Source of the DNA: CAYSRM01 sp964475205
Lineage (GTDB): Bacteria; Verrucomicrobiota; Kiritimatiellia; UBA8416; CAYSRM01
DNA: 12,688 nucleotides
Reading direction: 5' to 3'
Assembly: GCA_964475205.1 (NCBI GenBank)
Contig: CAYYVQ010000074.1
Coordinates: forward strand, 1 to 12,688
Below, one piece after another: positions 1 through 9,900 of this stretch; positions within the stretch are counted from its first letter, which is position 1, and every line of letters begins with the position of its first letter. Under the pieces are notes generated by a model. The model did not search any database, had not been told where the DNA came from, and saw nothing but the letters and a program-made list of their open reading frames with translations. The position numbers and the translations under genes were made by a program.

Positions 1-3000
1 TTAGGATGGTGTCGCCGAAGCCGGGGCGTTCGGTCTTGATGGTGCGGCCGAGCATGTCTGTGGTGGTTTTTTGCCAATTCGGTGAGGAGAAGCCGTCGGG
101 GCCGGTGTAGACGGTGGTCCATTGAGTGTTGTCGGCATTGGCGCCATAGTCATAGTATTGCTGCACAATTCCATTTTCCATGGTGTATTTTGTGCGGCCG
201 TCTTTGTATTTTACGGTGGTATTGGTGACTCCGGCGCGGATTACGGTGCGGGTCAGGCCGTTGTTGCTGTATTGATAGATTGTTTCAATTCCGGCATTAT
301 CGACCGTTTTCACCAGCCTGCCAGCGGTGTCGTAGCTGTTGCTGGTGGTCTGGCTAAGGCCGCCGGATGTTGTTGTTTCGGTAAGGACTCTGCCTGCGGC
401 GTTGTAGGTAATTGTCCGGTAGATATTGGACTGGGCGGCGTATTCACCCGCTGCTATGCCTTGTTTTACGGACATATCCATGCGGTTAAGGGAATCGTAG
501 TTGTAAGTGCGTTCTATGCCGTGTTCGTCAATCTCCAAGGTCTTGCCGCAGCAGCCCCAGGTGGTTTCTGAGATGCTTCCGTTGCTTTCATGCTGCTTGA
601 TTCTTCTTCCGAGCTGGTCGAAGTAGCTGACGGTCCAGCTTATGGGCTCATAATCTGTTCCACCCGTGTAGACATACGTCTTGCGCAGGACGATATTGCC
701 GGTGGGATCCTGCACGGTGACATCGCGAGTGGTTTTGTTTGCTACGCCACTTGTGGCGGTTGTTAGACCATGGGTTACGGTTGTGCGTATATATGAGCCA
801 TTGGGATCTTCCGTGAACTGGCATTGGGCCGGATCGGAGTTGGTTGTGTATGTGCCGTAGTCGTAGCTGTAGCTATCCTGGCGCCCGTCGGAATAGATTA
901 CGGTCTTTATTTCGCCCTGCGCGCATTCGGGGGTGGCAGTAGCGCTGTAGTAACGCCTTGTAGTGCGCATATTATTTGTCGCGCCGTAGGGTGAGGAAGG
1001 CGTGGCACAGCGTTCGGTTATTTTGACCTTTTCGCCGTTATCGAGGTAGTAGGCGTAGTAGGTTTTGGAGACTATCTCGCCCTCGACCTTTTCGGTTATT
1101 GTTCTGGGAAAGCCTGCGTAATAGCTGCCGTCATCATAGTTGGTAGCAACGGATGTATACAGATATTCCCTGACCCGGCAATCACCTGCCGGAGCATTGG
1201 TGGGTTCGTCCTTGTAGCTGAACACTTTCGAGGACTTAGAGCCGTCACTATTATAGTTATAGCGTGTCCATGAACCGTCGGGGTTGACCGACATCCGGCG
1301 TTTTCCGTAGCTACCGGCGTCAGCGGCGTTGGTGTAGTAGCTGTATGTGGAGGTTAGATCCAAGCCGCCAAGGTCTTTGACCGCTTTGGTGATCTTGCGT
1401 CCGAATGCAAATTTTTGATATTCATCTTGCGCACTCAGAACCACGTTGCTTGACCCATTCATAACTTGCCAGGTCACGACTCCATTTGTTCCATCCCATG
1501 ACTCCGAGCGAGTCTTAATCTTACCAGGGAGACCGTTCTGATCTTCACCTTTGTACAGGTGCCATTTGCTCTCTGCTTCTTCCCATGTGAACTGCGCAAA
1601 ACGGTTAGTGATTGCTCCCTGTACTCGCGACACTCGGAGCGTGTTATAATTATTGGTTCCAGCCGGGTTTTCCACGATGTAACTCTCATATGGTGGCGAG
1701 GTTGTAGTGTATGATTCACCATCTTTCTGGACATCTTCTGAGTAATAGTACTTCACTTCAAATTTAAAATCATTGATCTGCGTGACTTCTGCAAGAGCCT
1801 GGGGAGCCTTTACCTGGCTCAGTCCTGATTCGCCGGAACAGGTATGAATATCGCCAATTCGAATAGACTTATTGATTCCTTCTGGTTGGGCGAGCGAAGG
1901 ATCAGGTTCAGAGGCTTTGATATACATGGAACCTGCATCCTTGCCTTCTTCCACCTTACCAAGCGCGAAACTGAGGTTCATATCACCATCACTGTCAAGC
2001 CATGCACTCACATTACCCGCAACGTCACAGCTTCCGCCACTGCAGACGCTGTCAGAATCACCAGACCCGCCCTCGCCACAGGCTTCCGAGCCATCTTCGC
2101 ATTCGCCGCAGCAGCAAGTCACCTTTACCCAGTCAGAGGTGGCGCGACAATCAAATCCGGGCAGCTCAGCAAAGGCCATAATTTCACCAATATCGCTTTC
2201 TTCGTCGATGGTAACTTCATACATGCTGACGGCGTTGCTTACTACGGTATCGGTCTGGCTGATTACGGGAAATCCATCACTACATGGAAGCGCATTGGTC
2301 TCGTATCTCCATTGAATATCAGTGACATAATTGGTTGGATACGTTCTTGCCTCAAACGTAATTGATTCTCCGATTTCAACACAATCAGGGGAAGTCACAT
2401 TGATTGAAATAATAGAAACATGAACAATCCTGTGTGGTTCGTTTTCATCATAAGTCTCGTTTCCGTTACAGTCGTACCAGGCGCGTATCTGGAATTGGCG
2501 TTTCGGATTTGATATCCCGGAACCATCCCAGATCAGATTTGTTGGATTATTATCAGCAAAACAGCCATGATCGGATCGCCATTCAGAAACTGCATTTCCA
2601 TCCAGATCTTTGATTTCCCATAATATCTGAGTATCCACCCCTGACGGAGCCCAGTCGCACACAAGTTCGAGCTCAACGGAGCTGTTCGTGCCGTGGCATA
2701 CCTCCAGCATATGCATCTCATTCGTGCGAGTAGTATCGGTAACCGAATCATCATTCTTTGGGTTCGTAAGAGTAAGTGGGTTAACGATTACGACCCAAAC
2801 ATCTATCTGTCTTTTCAATTCACAATCATCAACTGCGTCGTCCTCATTACAATCAAACCATGCTATGAGTTGAGATTCGCGGTAGCTTTCATCCCATGAC
2901 ACGGTGACGTCGGCGCTCTGACCACCACTTCCAGAGAAAGTTCCGCTGCTCTCAGTCCAGCCTTCGAGCTGCCATTTCAGTTTCCCTGGATCTTCATCAG

Positions 3001-3910
3001 GCGCCCATGTAAGGTCGAATTCCATCTCAGTGGCATTACCTGTTTCGCCTTCTTCACGGTCGCAGACGTAGAGAAGCGGTGTCTCCTCGCTGCCATTGTC
3101 CGAAGCCGACCGATTGTGCAGCAATTCCGTGGCGGTAAGGGTGTCAAGATCGTAGGCCTTGAAGCTTGCATCTTTTGATGAGGTTCCACATTTAGCCCTT
3201 ATGGTGTATTCGCCCGGATCCATCGGTTCCAGATTCCAATTCTCTGTGAGGGTGTATGGCGCACCTGGCGTGACCTCTCCGCCTGTGACCTTTTCCCACT
3301 TGCAGCAATCACTATCCGGCCAGTTAAGGGTGTCGGGGTAAGGAAGCGCTTTGAATTCTGTAGATCTGTCCACCATAACAAGAATGGTGTCTTCGGAATC
3401 CACCGACATCCAGTCATCAACGCAACAATTATTGTATTCCAGTCTGTCAACCTGAACTACAGAAACAACGTTACTGTTAGTCGAAGCACATAACTCGTTC
3501 CAATACCATGGATCTTCCACGTCATCATCATGGCCGTCAATATAGTTGCCTAGCACTTTATTCTCACCAGCAGAACTCCAAGCTACAGACACAGCATATG
3601 ACATAGTCCCGGTTCCATCTCTTACAGCCGGGTCCGCTGAGAGATCATTGCCTCCAACAATTGACGTCCATGTGCTATTTTCCAAACAACTGACAGAAAC
3701 TTCATACTCGTTTGTGCATCCAACGCACACCAGAACAGGGCCGGTTATGGTGTTGTCTATTACGTAAATCTCGCCCTCCGGGCTATTGCAGGCGGCGTAA
3801 CTGGTTTGCGGGCGGAGGGTCAACAAAGCTAATGAGGCCAGGGTGAGACCGGCAAGAGCTACGCCGACTAACAAGGGAAGGGTTCGTTTGCTCCTGAATA
3901 CACTGATCAT
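1..3910 (-). CDS. YD-repeat (RHS-type) secreted protein, C-terminus cut by window edge
   Basis: One open frame of 1303 codons runs from ATG at 3910 to the left edge without a stop. The start has AAAGG (3917-3921) six bases upstream. Residues 8-40 form a basic-then-hydrophobic Sec signal peptide with likely cleavage near Ala39/Ala40. Residues 41 to about 598 are Ig-like, including a tandem pair (about 279-378 and 402-503) that each hold an EF-hand-spaced acidic loop. A cysteine-rich linker follows (Cys 599, 600, 601, 604, 611, 623, 628). Residues 648-676 match the entry motif of RHS shells (FALGK, then DAGSMYIKASEPDPSLAQP). YD repeats begin around 870 (DGSWTRYNY, 878-886), with WGCCGK at 1118-1123 and TYNYDSLNR just after. 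Known RHS/YD proteins build a beta-shell enclosing a variable C-terminal domain, often a toxin; here that end is missing, so toxin activity is unproven. It sits 45 nt after the giant calcium-loop gene, probably in the same operon. Confidence 0.9.
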   Translation of the reverse strand, partial: MISVFRSKRTLPLLVGVALAGLTLASLALLTLRPQTSYAACNSPEGEIYVIDNTITGPVLVCVGCTNEYEVSVSCLENSTWTSIVGGNDLSADPAVRDGTGTMSYAVSVAWSSAGENKVLGNYIDGHDDDVEDPWYWNELCASTNSNVVSVVQVDRLEYNNCCVDDWMSVDSEDTILVMVDRSTEFKALPYPDTLNWPDSDCCKWEKVTGGEVTPGAPYTLTENWNLEPMDPGEYTIRAKCGTSSKDASFKAYDLDTLTATELLHNRSASDNGSEETPLLYVCDREEGETGNATEMEFDLTWAPDEDPGKLKWQLEGWTESSGTFSGSGGQSADVTVSWDESYRESQLIAWFDCNEDDAVDDCELKRQIDVWVVIVNPLTLTNPKNDDSVTDTTRTNEMHMLEVCHGTNSSVELELVCDWAPSGVDTQILWEIKDLDGNAVSEWRSDHGCFADNNPTNLIWDGSGISNPKRQFQIRAWYDCNGNETYDENEPHRIVHVSIISINVTSPDCVEIGESITFEARTYPTNYVTDIQWRYETNALPCSDGFPVISQTDTVVSNAVSMYEVTIDEESDIGEIMAFAELPGFDCRATSDWVKVTCCCGECEDGSEACGEGGSGDSDSVCSGGSCDVAGNVSAWLDSDGDMNLSFALGKVEEGKDAGSMYIKASEPDPSLAQPEGINKSIRIGDIHTCSGESGLSQVKAPQALAEVTQINDFKFEVKYYYSEDVQKDGESYTTTSPPYESYIVENPAGTNNYNTLRVSRVQGAITNRFAQFTWEEAESKWHLYKGEDQNGLPGKIKTRSESWDGTNGVVTWQVMNGSSNVVLSAQDEYQKFAFGRKITKAVKDLGGLDLTSTYSYYTNAADAGSYGKRRMSVNPDGSWTRYNYNSDGSKSSKVFSYKDEPTNAPAGDCRVREYLYTSVATNYDDGSYYAGFPRTITEKVEGEIVSKTYYAYYLDNGEKVKITERCATPSSPYGATNNMRTTRRYYSATATPECAQGEIKTVIYSDGRQDSYSYDYGTYTTNSDPAQCQFTEDPNGSYIRTTVTHGLTTATSGVANKTTRDVTVQDPTGNIVLRKTYVYTGGTDYEPISWTVSYFDQLGRRIKQHESNGSISETTWGCCGKTLEIDEHGIERTYNYDSLNRMDMSVKQGIAAGEYAAQSNIYRTITYNAAGRVLTETTTSGGLSQTTSNSYDTAGRLVKTVDNAGIETIYQYSNNGLTRTVIRAGVTNTTVKYKDGRTKYTMENGIVQQYYDYGANADNTQWTTVYTGPDGFSSPNWQKTTTDMLGRTIKTERPGFGDTIL
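2402..3076 (-). repeat. tandem Ig-like modules with EF-hand-spaced loops in the YD-repeat protein
   Basis: Two modules (2777-3076, residues about 279-378; 2402-2707, residues about 402-503) align through Cys283/Cys405, WAP at 302 and 420, and an AWxDCN strand at 350-355 and 477-482. After the strand come DCNEDDAVDDCE (353-364) and DCNGNETYDENE (480-491). Both place acidic or Asn residues at positions 1, 3, 5 and 9 and a Glu at 12, as in an EF-hand calcium loop. Calcium binding is inferred from that spacing. Confidence 0.7.
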
Positions 3911-3948
3911 CTTATGCCTTTCGTGTTAAGCTTGTCTGTTGTCATCAT
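3907..3948 (-). CDS. possible 13-codon coupling leader ORF (MMTTDKLNTKGIR)
   Basis: Between the two giant genes, ATG-ATG at 3948-3943 opens a 13-codon frame whose TGA (3909-3907) overlaps the ATG of the YD-repeat gene (3910-3908). The stop codon and first following bases of the upstream gene (TAAAGGA, 3958-3952) supply a Shine-Dalgarno sequence 3 nt before the first ATG and 6 nt before the second. The arrangement resembles translational coupling. Such a short frame could arise by chance, and the YD gene has its own ribosome site, so this is tentative. Confidence 0.3.
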   Translation of the reverse strand: MMTTDKLNTKGIR

Positions 3949-3955
3949 AAATCCT

Positions 3956-6900
3956 TTATTCATCGGGCATGAGTACTCCGGAATAGTATGCCTGGCCAAG
4001 ATATACTCCATCCTGATATGACTTTATAGTGTGGCAGGTGGAGCCGACCGAGTTCGGGCGGATCATGCGGAAATAGTGCTCACCAATATCGTCTATGTCC
4101 TCTGATGTGAGCCAACGGGTAAGGGTCAGATCATCAAAAGTGACGCCGCTTGTAACGATCTGGAGTTTGATGTCAACATCATCGGGGACGTTTTTGGTGA
4201 TCATCCGGTTCTCCCACAGGGCACTGTCGTCGTAGCGTTCCACGACCCACATATAGCCGTCGACTGCCGCCTGGATCCAGAAGGGGGCAAGCCTGGCGCT
4301 GTCAAGAACCGGGCCGTCCTCGCCAAGGCGGGCAACTATGCAGTGGGGTTTGTTAACCTTGGAGGCGTTTATCTTTATGGATTGATTGTCGCCTGAGAGC
4401 GCGACTGTGCTGTCTGTATGGAGCGACACGTTTTCAAGAGGCAAGTCCGGGCAGCTCCATGTGCGGGGCGAACCGAGCATGCAGGCGGGGCGATACCCGG
4501 GATACGGGCCATCATTGACCGTGACCTGCATGCTGCTGTTGGTCGTTGTTGTCTGATTGCTGAAGGAACCGGTAACGGTATAAAGCCCTTCTGCCGCAAA
4601 AGTGTGGTCGTAGGGGCTGCCTACGGTAGTGACAACGTTGGTCAGCACGTTGGTTCCTTCAAGAATTTCGATGGTCATGGTTCCGTTGGTGGCGCCATCG
4701 GGTTTTGCAGAGAGGGAAAGGCTGTCGTCCATAAGGATGGAGGCGTCCGAGGCTTCGATGACATTCGTGCTGTATGTAACAGGCATAGCTTTCGGGAAAC
4801 TGCCGCCGACCACGGTAACATTAACGCTGCCATCGGATGTTCCGGCCTGATTGCTGTAGGTTCCTGTGACGGTGTATTCACCCGCGGAAGCAAATTCAAA
4901 TATGACATGCTGGTCGATTGCGGCAAGCACGTTGGTGAGGGTGTTGGTTCCGCTGGCAACCTGGACGGTGACCGTTCCGTTGGTGGCGCCGCCGGGCTGA
5001 GCGGTGAACATGACCGAGTCGGCCTCGCGTATGAGTTGATCGGAACCAGTGAGCAGGTTGAGCGGCGTCCAGGTTAGATTTGTGGTTATTGAGACAGCAT
5101 TGTTCTGGAATGACACTGTAACAGGCGTAGATGTATCATCAGCAAGATCAACGTCGGCGTACCACCGGTCCCCTGCTCCCCTGAGCACAGCCACGTTAGT
5201 TGCGCCGGATGTGCAGGAAATCATGTCAGTGTAGCGGGCGTTACCTTCCAGGCAGACTGGAGATACAACGCTTGTTGCGGGTATGGAGTCCAGGCCGGTT
5301 ATGTTGCCTATTGAGACCTGGACCCAGTCTTTGACGCCGTCTGAGTCGGTGTCCGGGCCGCCAAGCTGCTGGAGTTTGATTTCCTTGATTTTAAGTGATG
5401 TGCGCGTATGAACATTTTCCCAGAAGATGCGCACTGTATGGCTACCAGGATCAAGCCAGGGAGTGAATGCGCGCACAGCGCTGTAGATACCGTCCGGGGC
5501 GACGAGGGTCTTTTTGCCCAGGTACTGCCCGTCCACATATATCATCAAATCGCTGGTATCGACAGGAACCGCGGGAGAACAAGTACTATGGAGCCATTTA
5601 TGTGTGGCTTCCACCTTTAAGCGGTACATGTCGCCGGTAGAGCAGTTAAGAGTATATTCCACATAACCACGTCTTCTATCGGCTCTGATTTCCGTTCCTT
5701 CAACGACCCAGTCCCCTGCCGCCTCATTAGTCTGACTACCCGTTACGGTTGCCATATCCGTTACCGTTCCATCAAATTCAGCGTTTAGCGGGTCGGTCAG
5801 AGCTTCGCGAGCTTCATCCCAGTCGCTGACTCCGTCGTCGTCTGAATCCGGATCCAGGGAATCAGTGCCCAGAATCAGTTCTTCGCCATCGCTAAGACCA
5901 TCGCCATCAGAATCCGCGGCCATCGCGCTGGTTCCATGGGAGACGAGTTCATCGTAATCGCTCAGGCCGTCCTGATCCATATCATGGTGTTGCCTGGCGA
6001 ATTCTTCGGCCCAGTCGGGGATGCCGTTGGTGTTTGCGTCCTCGCCGCCGTCTATGGCGAAGACCTCGACTGCTTCATAGGCGGGATAGAGGTTGCGGCC
6101 GCCTCCGTAGTAGCCGTTGGCAAATTTCTGCAGGGCAAGCGTGTATGTTCCGGGGGTCAGCCATGGCAGGGTTATGTAGCCGCGTCCGCTTCTGTCAACA
6201 TCCACGAGCATATCATATGTGCCCACGTGCTGCTCGTTGACTGCGAGTGTTATTTCAAAGCGGAAGTCATCGGGCAGGTCCTGTTCATAGTTGCGCATCT
6301 GAAGCGCGACCCTGTACATCCCGGCGTTGCTGACGGTTACCTCGTAAAGCGCCCGGTTGGCTGTGAATTCGCCGTTGTAGTAAAGCGTGGCGCCATCTTC
6401 GTGGAACACATTGAAATTGTGCCAGACTTCACGTTTGGAAGTGTCTACTCCATCTTTATGAACTACCATATATGAATCGTTTATGCCATTGCTGTTGCTA
6501 TCGGCATCCAGGGGATCGAAACCGAACACATTAATTTCCTCGCCATCGCCCAGATGGTCGCCGTCGGTATCCCACTTCAATGGATCGGTAAGAGAGGTAT
6601 CCAGTTCGTACAGATCAGAGAGCCCGTCGCGGTCAGAATCAAGTTCGAGCGAAAGGATATCCTCGACCCAGTCCTGCCGACCGTTGGAGTTGGAATCAGG
6701 GGCGTCAATTGCCTGGACGATTACAGAAACAACGCCCAGTTCCTTATCTGAGCTATAGTCATCAAGCCAGGCGAGTCGGAACGTGTGGTTGGTGGCCGGC
6801 AGCCATGGGGTAGTGACATAGCCTGTGGCGGTCTGACCGGTTGAAACGGGTATGGAGAACCAACCCGCTGGTATGCCATCTACAAGAGCCTGAACTTTGA

Positions 6901-9900
6901 AGGTTTTGGACCCTGATACGCTGTAGCAGTTTGTTATTTCCAGTCCTATCCTGTACATGCCGCCTGTTGGAACGGCGCCGGAATATTCAAGTCTGGCAAG
7001 ATGATTAGTTGTTGCATGAAGGACTGAGCCGATATTCGTCCACCCGCCGTGACGGTAGCTTGTATTCGTGCCGGACCATTGAAGAACCGTTGATGCGTCG
7101 TCCACCCCGTTGGTATCAGAGTCGGCTAAAAGCGGGTTGGTTCCGTAAATATAGAGCTCGTCGGCATCGCTGAGGGTATCGCCGTCGCTGTCTGTGAGGG
7201 CTGAGTTCGGATCAAGGCCGTAGGTGTATTCATCCAGATTCAGAACGCCATCGCCGTCCGGGTCTGCGGAGGTATCGGAGGGATCATTGGGATCAAGGCT
7301 GTTATTGACCTCCCACCCGTCAGGCATACCGTCGTTGTCTGTATCGGCAGAAGTCGGATCTGTGGAAAGGTTATTAACTTCGTTGCCGTCGGAGAGCCCG
7401 TCACCATCTGTGTCGCTGTTGTTCGGATCAGTATTGTTGTTGTGTTCCTCAAGGTCAGTCAGCCCGTCGGAATCGCTATCGGCTGTTCCGTCATGGGAGA
7501 GATCGCCGAAGTTGGCTGTTTCCCATGCATCGGACATGCTGTCGGAATCGGTATCGACGTCGGAATCAAGGATACTGACAACCGCATTGCTGTTTGCCGC
7601 GTCGATGAGATAGTTGCCTTCTGACAGAGCGACATTGACTGTCTCGGTACCTTCCAGCAGGGTGTCGTTGATTACATATACGGTAACTACCGATTGAGTC
7701 TGACCGGCGGGGAGGACAACACTTCCGGTCAGGTTGTTGGTGTAATCCAGGCCCGCGGTCGCAGAGCCTGAAACCTCGTAATTGACAGTGAGAGGCAGGT
7801 TTGTTGCTGTGCCCGACCGGGTGAGCGTGAATTGTCCGTTCGCGCCGTTTTCCGTGCCATCTTGAATCGCCGCTATTGCAACGGTTTCGCTGTGGTATAC
7901 CAGGTAGTCGTCGTTCATCGACTGGTACTGTGCCTTTATCCATTCAGGCGAACGCACTTTTTCGGAAACAAAGAATTCGTCGATCATGCCAGAATAGTTC
8001 CAGCTCCCGTCTTCCGCCGAACCCAGCCGCACCGAAGTGACGGGCGAATATGTATCGGTTTTGCCGCTGGCAGATTTATACAGCTCACCATTGCGATATA
8101 TCCGCATTATGCCCGAGGATGAGTCCTTGGTGAAAGTCCAGTAGCTCCACTTGTTCTGGTACTCAGATTCGTCGGTATACGTAGCGATATAGTCACCCTG
8201 CCCCATTGCGACCCAATAGATCAGATCCCCGTAAAAGCTATGGCCGTAGGGCACGCCTATTGTAAACTCGTAATCAAACGGGTTACTGCCCTGGAAGAGG
8301 AATTCAAAACCCGGGTCGCGCGAAAGCGGGACATTCTGCCAGAATGAGATGCTCGCCTGGGTATTGATCTTATCAAAAGCTTCAGGCGGCATAATAATGC
8401 TGTTTTCACCCTGGAAATCTCTTGCCCGGCCCAGGTGGCCGTCAACGGGGACTGATCCGTTATTCAGCGCCGGGTTGCCTTCAGGGGAAGAATCGCTCAT
8501 TGATGGCGATTCTTCGTCCAGGTGCCAGACTCCCGCATAGGCGTTGGTCCATACTCCCGCTTTGTTTTCACCTGCCCCGGCTGATGCGTTGCCCCAGTGC
8601 ATCCAGAAATGGTTATCGAACATTGAAGATGAAATCAGAGGAATGCGCACCCATATACGCGAGACAGCGCTGGTGTTCCACTCGGATATTTCGTAATCAA
8701 GTTCTTCCCCGGACGGGTTGCAGAATCTGATATCAGCGCCGCCGGTTTTGAACTGGCTGTAGTCGATACGGTCAGTGTTGAGCACAACCAGGACCGGCAT
8801 ATCTGTCAGGGAAGCGTCTGTGGTCTTGAATGAGAGCTTCATTCGATGGGTAAAATTGGAATACAGGCATGAGGAAGCATCAAGAGGATCTAGCCCGGCA
8901 TTCACTTCAGCGCTGTCTATATAACCGTCATTATCAGAATCTGTGTCGAGAGGATCTGTTCCGGCTGTGTTTACTTCGTATCCATCTGAGAGTCCATCGC
9001 CGTCTGTATCGGAATTACCCGGATCTGTGTTATGCTGGTATTCCTCAAGATTGGTGAGGCCGTCCGAGTCCGGGTCTTCTGACGCATCGCTGGAATCATT
9101 CGGGTCAAGCCCATACCCAGTTTCCCATGCGTCAGGCATACCGTCATTGTCTGTATCGGCGGAAGTCGGATCGGTACCATTAACGTACTCGGTCAGATTA
9201 TCGAACCCGTCCCCGTCAGGATCATCTTCATCGCCCTGATCGAGGTTCGAAAAATGTTCGATTTCCCACTCATCCGGGAGGCTGTCGCCATCAAGAGACA
9301 GCCCCGAGGGTTTAGTTTCGCTTAGATTCAGATTGTCGCAAAGAGCCCTGTTACCCTCAATCTCTATAGAGGAAAATTTCTTTCGTTCAGCTCCGAACCC
9401 GAGCCCGTCTGAAACAAGAACACCGTTCAGGCATACCAGCCACTGTTGATTGCTGAAATCGTGGCCTATGGTCAATCTTACCCATTCGGACGACTCCAGG
9501 TTCACCGGGCTCATATTGGTCAGAATTGTCCATTTATTCGTCGAAGCTGACAGTCCATCGTACACCACAAGGTAACCATCTGACTTGAAGAAAGTTGCGG
9601 AAGCAAAATCAACTGTGCCAGTTGGCGCCTCAGTTGCCATGGGCTGAACATAAGTATCCAGCCATACCATATCTGAGACGGGATGTTTAAACAGATGGGC
9701 AGCTTTCGGTGTAGTCTGTGAGTCTTTACGATCCATTTCCAGCGCCTGCTGCCCTGCGTATACTGTACCGGTCTGAACCAGAACGCTATTGGTCAGCGGC
9801 GCTTCCCAGTTATTCTGGCCATGCAGCGCGCCTATAGTAACTGTATTGGTTTCGAACAACTCAACAAAAGGCAGGGCGCTGTAATTATTGGATATGGCCG

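Noticed and set aside
122..2365. Plus-strand open frames such as 122-571 and 1844-2365
   Set aside because: They are antisense to the continuous YD-repeat frame, have no ribosome sites of note and encode compositionally odd, unrecognisable proteins.
1..3910. Possible frameshift or pseudogene, since no complete ORF is apparent in the left 3.9 kb
   Set aside because: Translation from 3910 stays open and in frame to the edge (last codon 4-2), with recognisable motifs throughout. It is simply truncated by the window.
4418..6475. Plus-strand open frames at 4418-5077 and 5936-6475
   Set aside because: They mirror the giant TSP3 gene. Their Val/Gly-rich composition is what antisense reading of Asp/Thr-rich repeats gives.
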